Source: RUG14300 sp964619685
GTDB lineage: Bacteria; Bacillota; Clostridia; Christensenellales; CAG-1252
Assembly (NCBI GenBank): GCA_964619685.1
Contig: CAZUET010000095.1
Location: 1 to 7,054, forward strand
Length of the DNA stretch: 7,054 bases
Reading direction: 5' to 3'
Shown here: positions 4,473 to 7,054 of the stretch, in pieces
Layout: every line of letters begins with the position of its first letter
How positions within the stretch are numbered: position 1 is the stretch's first letter
The notes under the pieces: generated by a model
Databases searched by the model: none
Told to the model about the DNA's origin: nothing
The model's input: the letters and a program-made list of their open reading frames with translations, nothing else
Translations under genes and position numbers: made by a program

Positions 4473-5771
4473 TTATTCCTTAACTATTGTCGGTACACCG
4501 TTCGTAAATTTAAATGTTCGCATTGAGTTTCCCTTAATTTTGTCAGGGGAAATGATATCCTCTAACTGTTCAATCTCATTAGAATTCAATGAAATGTTAA
4601 GTGCATCTATTGCACTTTGAAGGTGCGAAGGATTCGTTGTGCCTATTAATGCTTGAACATTATCATATTTTGATAATGACCACGCAAGTGCTAATTGTGA
4701 TAATGAGCAGCCCTTTTTATCTGCTATATTCTTTACCTTACGGATTACCGAAAGATTATGCTCTCTATTTTCGGGAGAAAGCAACCCAAAAGCCATTCTC
4801 GGTGATCTTGGTGAATCTGTCAATACTGTATCGGTCAGCAAGCCATGTCCTACGGTCCCGAATGCAAGAACTTTAACTCCAAGCTCTTTGGCTGTATCGA
4901 TCAATTCTTTTTCAATATCTCTATCAATTAGTGAATATTCCATTTCTACTGTATGAATTGGATACACCTTACAAGCTCTTCTTAGTGTTTCGGCATCGAC
5001 CATGCTTAAGCCTATGTGCTTAACATATCCTGCCTTGACCTGCTCTGCAATCGCCCCAACGACATCTTCAACAGGTATAGCCGTATCCATTCTCGCAGGC
5101 TCTCTATTTTCGGGAGAAAGCAACCCAAAAGCCATTCTCGGTGATCTTGGTGAATCTGTCAATACTGTATCGGTCAGCAAGCCATGTCCTACGGTCCCGA
5201 ATGCAAGAACTTTAACTCCAAGCTCTTTGGCTGTATCGATCAATTCTTTTTCAATATCTCTATCAATTAGTGAATATTCCATTTCTACTGTATGAATTGG
5301 ATACACCTTACAAGCTCTTCTTAGTGTTTCGGCATCGACCATGCTTAAGCCTATGTGCTTAACATATCCTGCCTTGACCTGCTCTGCAATCGCCCCAACG
5401 ACATCTTCAACAGGTATAGCCGTATCCATTCTCGCAGGCTGATATAAATCGATATATTCAAGTCCTAAACGATGCAATGAATATGTTAAATGTCCTTTTA
5501 TATTAAATGGATTGACATCAAGTCCATATATTCCACCTTGTGGCGACGGTAATACTCCAAACTTGACAGAAAGAAAATACTTATCCCTATCAATACCATT
5601 CAAGGCTTGCCGCAAGACTATTTCACTTTCGCCTGCGTTATAAAACTCACCCGTATTAAGTAGCTTAACGCCATTATCTAATGCATATCGAACTGTATCG
5701 ATAGAATTTTTTTGATTATGAGAACAAGACATTCCCATACATCCTAAGCCTAAACGAGATAGATCTACCAT
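4473..5771 (-). CDS. Aldo/keto reductase with an in-frame internal duplication
   Basis: NAD(P)H-dependent aldo/keto reductase family, a cytoplasmic TIM barrel. The product is 432 aa; removing one copy of the 113-residue repeat (112-224 and 225-337, identical) leaves 319 aa, the normal size. Seen: LGLGCMGM at 7-14; LLNTGEFYNAGESE at 37-50; KFG at 70-72; YIDLYQPARMD at 106-116; GYVKHIGLS at 135-143; and the cofactor-side region ALIGTTNPSHLQSAI near the C-terminus. Of the usual D-Y-K-H tetrad, Y44 and K70 are present, N39 stands for Asp and A113 for His; a PAR in place of the His region occurs in some family members. The repeat duplicates strands 5-7 of the barrel, so the product as written probably folds badly. 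Start: ATG at 5771 behind AAGGAGGG (5783-5776). Substrate unknown. Last gene of a three-gene run. Confidence 0.9.
   Translation of the reverse strand: MVDLSRLGLGCMGMSCSHNQKNSIDTVRYALDNGVKLLNTGEFYNAGESEIVLRQALNGIDRDKYFLSVKFGVLPSPQGGIYGLDVNPFNIKGHLTYSLHRLGLEYIDLYQPARMDTAIPVEDVVGAIAEQVKAGYVKHIGLSMVDAETLRRACKVYPIHTVEMEYSLIDRDIEKELIDTAKELGVKVLAFGTVGHGLLTDTVLTDSPRSPRMAFGLLSPENREPARMDTAIPVEDVVGAIAEQVKAGYVKHIGLSMVDAETLRRACKVYPIHTVEMEYSLIDRDIEKELIDTAKELGVKVLAFGTVGHGLLTDTVLTDSPRSPRMAFGLLSPENREHNLSVIRKVKNIADKKGCSLSQLALAWSLSKYDNVQALIGTTNPSHLQSAIDALNISLNSNEIEQLEDIISPDKIKGNSMRTFKFTNGVPTIVKE
4760..5440. repeat. Exact tandem duplication, 339-bp unit
   Basis: Bases 4760-5101 and 5099-5440 are identical over 342 positions by eye, offset by 339 with a shared GCT at the junction. 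The unit is 113 codons, so the reading frame of the reductase is kept. No mismatch means it is very young or artificial. The 3-base junction homology fits slippage or a non-homologous duplication rather than recombination between long repeats. Confidence 0.97.
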
Positions 5772-5785
5772 AGCTCCCTCCTTAA

Positions 5786-6196
5786 TTATAGTTTAACTGT
5801 TTCGGTCCTAAAATCACTGAACCATTGTGCTTCAAAGCCTGTAAATTTCAATATGCAATAATTTGGATCGGTAACTCCTTGTCTATAAAATCTATTAAAA
5901 AATGGTTTCCAAAACTGCGACTTTGTTACTTGATCAGTCAAAACTTGCATATTTCCTTTAATTTCTACTCCTTGAAATGATTGCCCTTTAGAATAAAAAT
6001 ATACGCATGCTTTGGGGTTTTCACGATAGTGCTTAACCTTTCTCGATGATGTATATGTAGCAAAATATATATCGTTACCATCTATCAAGACTGGCTGTAT
6101 CAATGCTCGTGTTGCAGGATATCCTTCATGGTCGATCGATGATATTATTGATGTTCTTTGTTTAGATATAAATTCTATAATGCCTTGCTTGGTCAT
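5786..6196 (-). CDS. PNPOx-like FMN-binding split-barrel protein
   Basis: Small protein (136 aa) of the pyridoxamine 5'-phosphate oxidase-like split-barrel superfamily. Such proteins bind FMN, F420 or heme and reduce varied substrates; this one resembles the 'general stress protein 26'/putative flavin reductase group. Seen: SIISSIDHEGYPATRAL at 17-33, the strand-turn-strand typical of the fold; IYFATYTSSRKVKHYRENP at 43-61, where the T-S-RK segment is the usual cofactor phosphate-binding stretch; KACVYFYS and VEIKGNMQVL as following strands. The frame opens at 6241, but the ATG at 6196 is preferred: AAGGTG (6208-6203) lies 6 nt before it and overlaps the stop codon of the upstream gene, and this start avoids a 35-nt overlap. 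True PNPOx enzymes are longer, so vitamin B6 synthesis is unlikely. Substrate unknown. Confidence 0.85.
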   Translation of the reverse strand: MTKQGIIEFISKQRTSIISSIDHEGYPATRALIQPVLIDGNDIYFATYTSSRKVKHYRENPKACVYFYSKGQSFQGVEIKGNMQVLTDQVTKSQFWKPFFNRFYRQGVTDPNYCILKFTGFEAQWFSDFRTETVKL

Positions 6197-6206
6197 CTTA
6201 TTCACC

Positions 6207-7043
6207 TTAACAATGGAATTTATCCTTTGGCTTTCTGCCATTTGCCATTATTTCTTTCATAGCGGCCTTGCGTGCATATATCTCATCTACTCGCTCTTCA
6301 ATGTTTACGGGTGGATAATGTAAGCCTGATCTTAATGCTTGTACCATTTGCTCGGTACGATTATGGATCTTATACTCCTTACCGTCCTTAATAAAAACAT
6401 TACCTGTTTGACCGAATATAAGCTCAACATTGTATTCTTCGCATGCATCATGTACACGCTTAACCCATTCATAATGCAATGGACGAGAACCTAAATAGTT
6501 TTCACCACCTGCAAGAACTGTTTCTATCTTACCTGTAGCAAGATAAGGAGCTATATCAACTTCGCCAATGAATGGCTTTAAGCTTACCCAACGATGCTTA
6601 GCAGGTAACGCCAACAAATGAGGAATCCTTTCATCTAATCTTCTTTGATTTTCGCAAGATACAGAGAATGATACATTATCCCAACCATCGCCCCAATCGG
6701 CAGGCAAGCAGTCCTTGATACGCTCTGCACGCTTAGTTAATAGGGAAAAAGTTACATTAGGACGGCGACGAATAAAATCCCATGCTTCGTCACGCCATGC
6801 ATCTGCTTCTTCGATAAAAAAGTCGCTTGCCATACAAACACGCACAAAGCAACCATCGGGAAGCTTCCAATTACCCGATTTATCTTTCTTTACAGGAAGA
6901 TTAAAATCCGACTTATTTTTCAATACTTCATTGGTATCTCTACCGTATCTCTTATCAAGAAAATATGCGTAACAGTTTTGACAGCCTTCAGAGCATCTAT
7001 GACATCCGTGCCATGGATTCCAAATCTTATCATTAATATCCAT
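6207..7043 (-). CDS. DUF5131 (phage Gp37/Gp68-like) protein with a radical-SAM-like Cys motif
   Basis: A 278-aa soluble protein of the DUF5131 family, also called phage Gp37/Gp68. The N-terminus is diagnostic: W8-N-P-W-H-G-C14-H-R-C17-S-E-G-C21-Q-N-C24-Y-A. C17, C21 and C24 form a CX3CX2C pattern, the spacing that binds the 4Fe-4S cluster in radical SAM enzymes, with one more cysteine at 14. Other family-like stretches are VCMASDFF (69-76), SLLTKR (99-104) and LAGGENYLGSRPLHYEWV (178-195). It lacks a signal peptide or membrane segment. No substrate or reaction is established for the family as far as I know; it occurs in phages and in bacterial chromosomes. GGAG (7054-7051) lies 7 nt before the ATG at 7043, so the gene is complete. 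It is the first visible gene of the minus-strand run; its promoter is outside the window. Confidence 0.88.
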   Translation of the reverse strand: MDINDKIWNPWHGCHRCSEGCQNCYAYFLDKRYGRDTNEVLKNKSDFNLPVKKDKSGNWKLPDGCFVRVCMASDFFIEEADAWRDEAWDFIRRRPNVTFSLLTKRAERIKDCLPADWGDGWDNVSFSVSCENQRRLDERIPHLLALPAKHRWVSLKPFIGEVDIAPYLATGKIETVLAGGENYLGSRPLHYEWVKRVHDACEEYNVELIFGQTGNVFIKDGKEYKIHNRTEQMVQALRSGLHYPPVNIEERVDEIYARKAAMKEIMANGRKPKDKFHC

Positions 7044-7054
7044 ATCTATTCTCC

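Noticed and set aside
5002..5295. Plus-strand open frame of 97 codons and other opposite-strand frames inside the permeases and reductase
   Set aside because: They mirror the coding frames of real genes, lack ribosome binding sites and encode nothing recognisable.
4760..5440. Duplication as two separate reductase genes or a mobile element
   Set aside because: The unit has no start, stop, terminal inverted repeats or transposase; it is one continuous reading frame with a 3-base junction overlap.
6197..6241. Longer N-terminus for the PNPOx-like protein
   Set aside because: It would overlap the upstream gene by 35 nt and adds residues (MAESQRINSIVKVNK) without family similarity; the ATG at 6196 has a ribosome binding site.

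Overview
The window is an AT-rich stretch that looks like a low-GC Bacillota chromosome, most likely a clostridial one. The reasons are strong AGGAGG-type ribosome binding sites, many hairpin-plus-U-run terminators, a PyrR-type RNA attenuator, and proteins resembling clostridial families. I cannot name the species.

Left half (1-4411) is a divergent nucleobase-uptake locus. On the minus strand (156-1646) lies an AzgA/PbuG-type purine permease, with a strong terminator behind it (91-134). On the plus strand lie pyrR (2303-2845) and a UraA/PyrP-type permease (2900-4357), closed by a terminator at 4380-4411. The pyrR promoter (2123-2152) feeds a PyrR-binding hairpin, an antiterminator and a terminator (2161-2272), so uracil uptake is very probably repressed through PyrR and UMP. 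The purine permease has its own ~350-nt leader. Its first ~180 nt fold into a compact multi-helix RNA (1868-1984) followed by an excellent terminator (1819-1862). The leader does not match the purine riboswitch expected in front of such a gene. It also contains a 25-codon ORF with a good ribosome binding site whose stop codon sits in the terminator stem. This leader is the best candidate in the window for an undescribed regulatory element.

Right half (4422-7054) is a minus-strand three-gene run, transcribed from right to left: a DUF5131 (Gp37/Gp68-like) protein with a radical-SAM-like cysteine motif (6207-7043), a small PNPOx-like split-barrel flavoprotein (5786-6196), and an aldo/keto reductase (4473-5771). 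The gaps are 10 and 14 nt, and in the first junction the ribosome binding site overlaps the upstream stop codon. The run ends at a terminator (4422-4453) facing the uraA terminator. The reductase gene carries an exact, in-frame tandem duplication of 339 bp (113 codons) that inserts a second copy of the middle of its barrel. It is either a very recent mutation or an assembly error.

No tRNA, rRNA, CRISPR array, insertion sequence or phage attachment site was seen. At the left edge a possible gene start runs off the window on the minus strand, but the support is weak.
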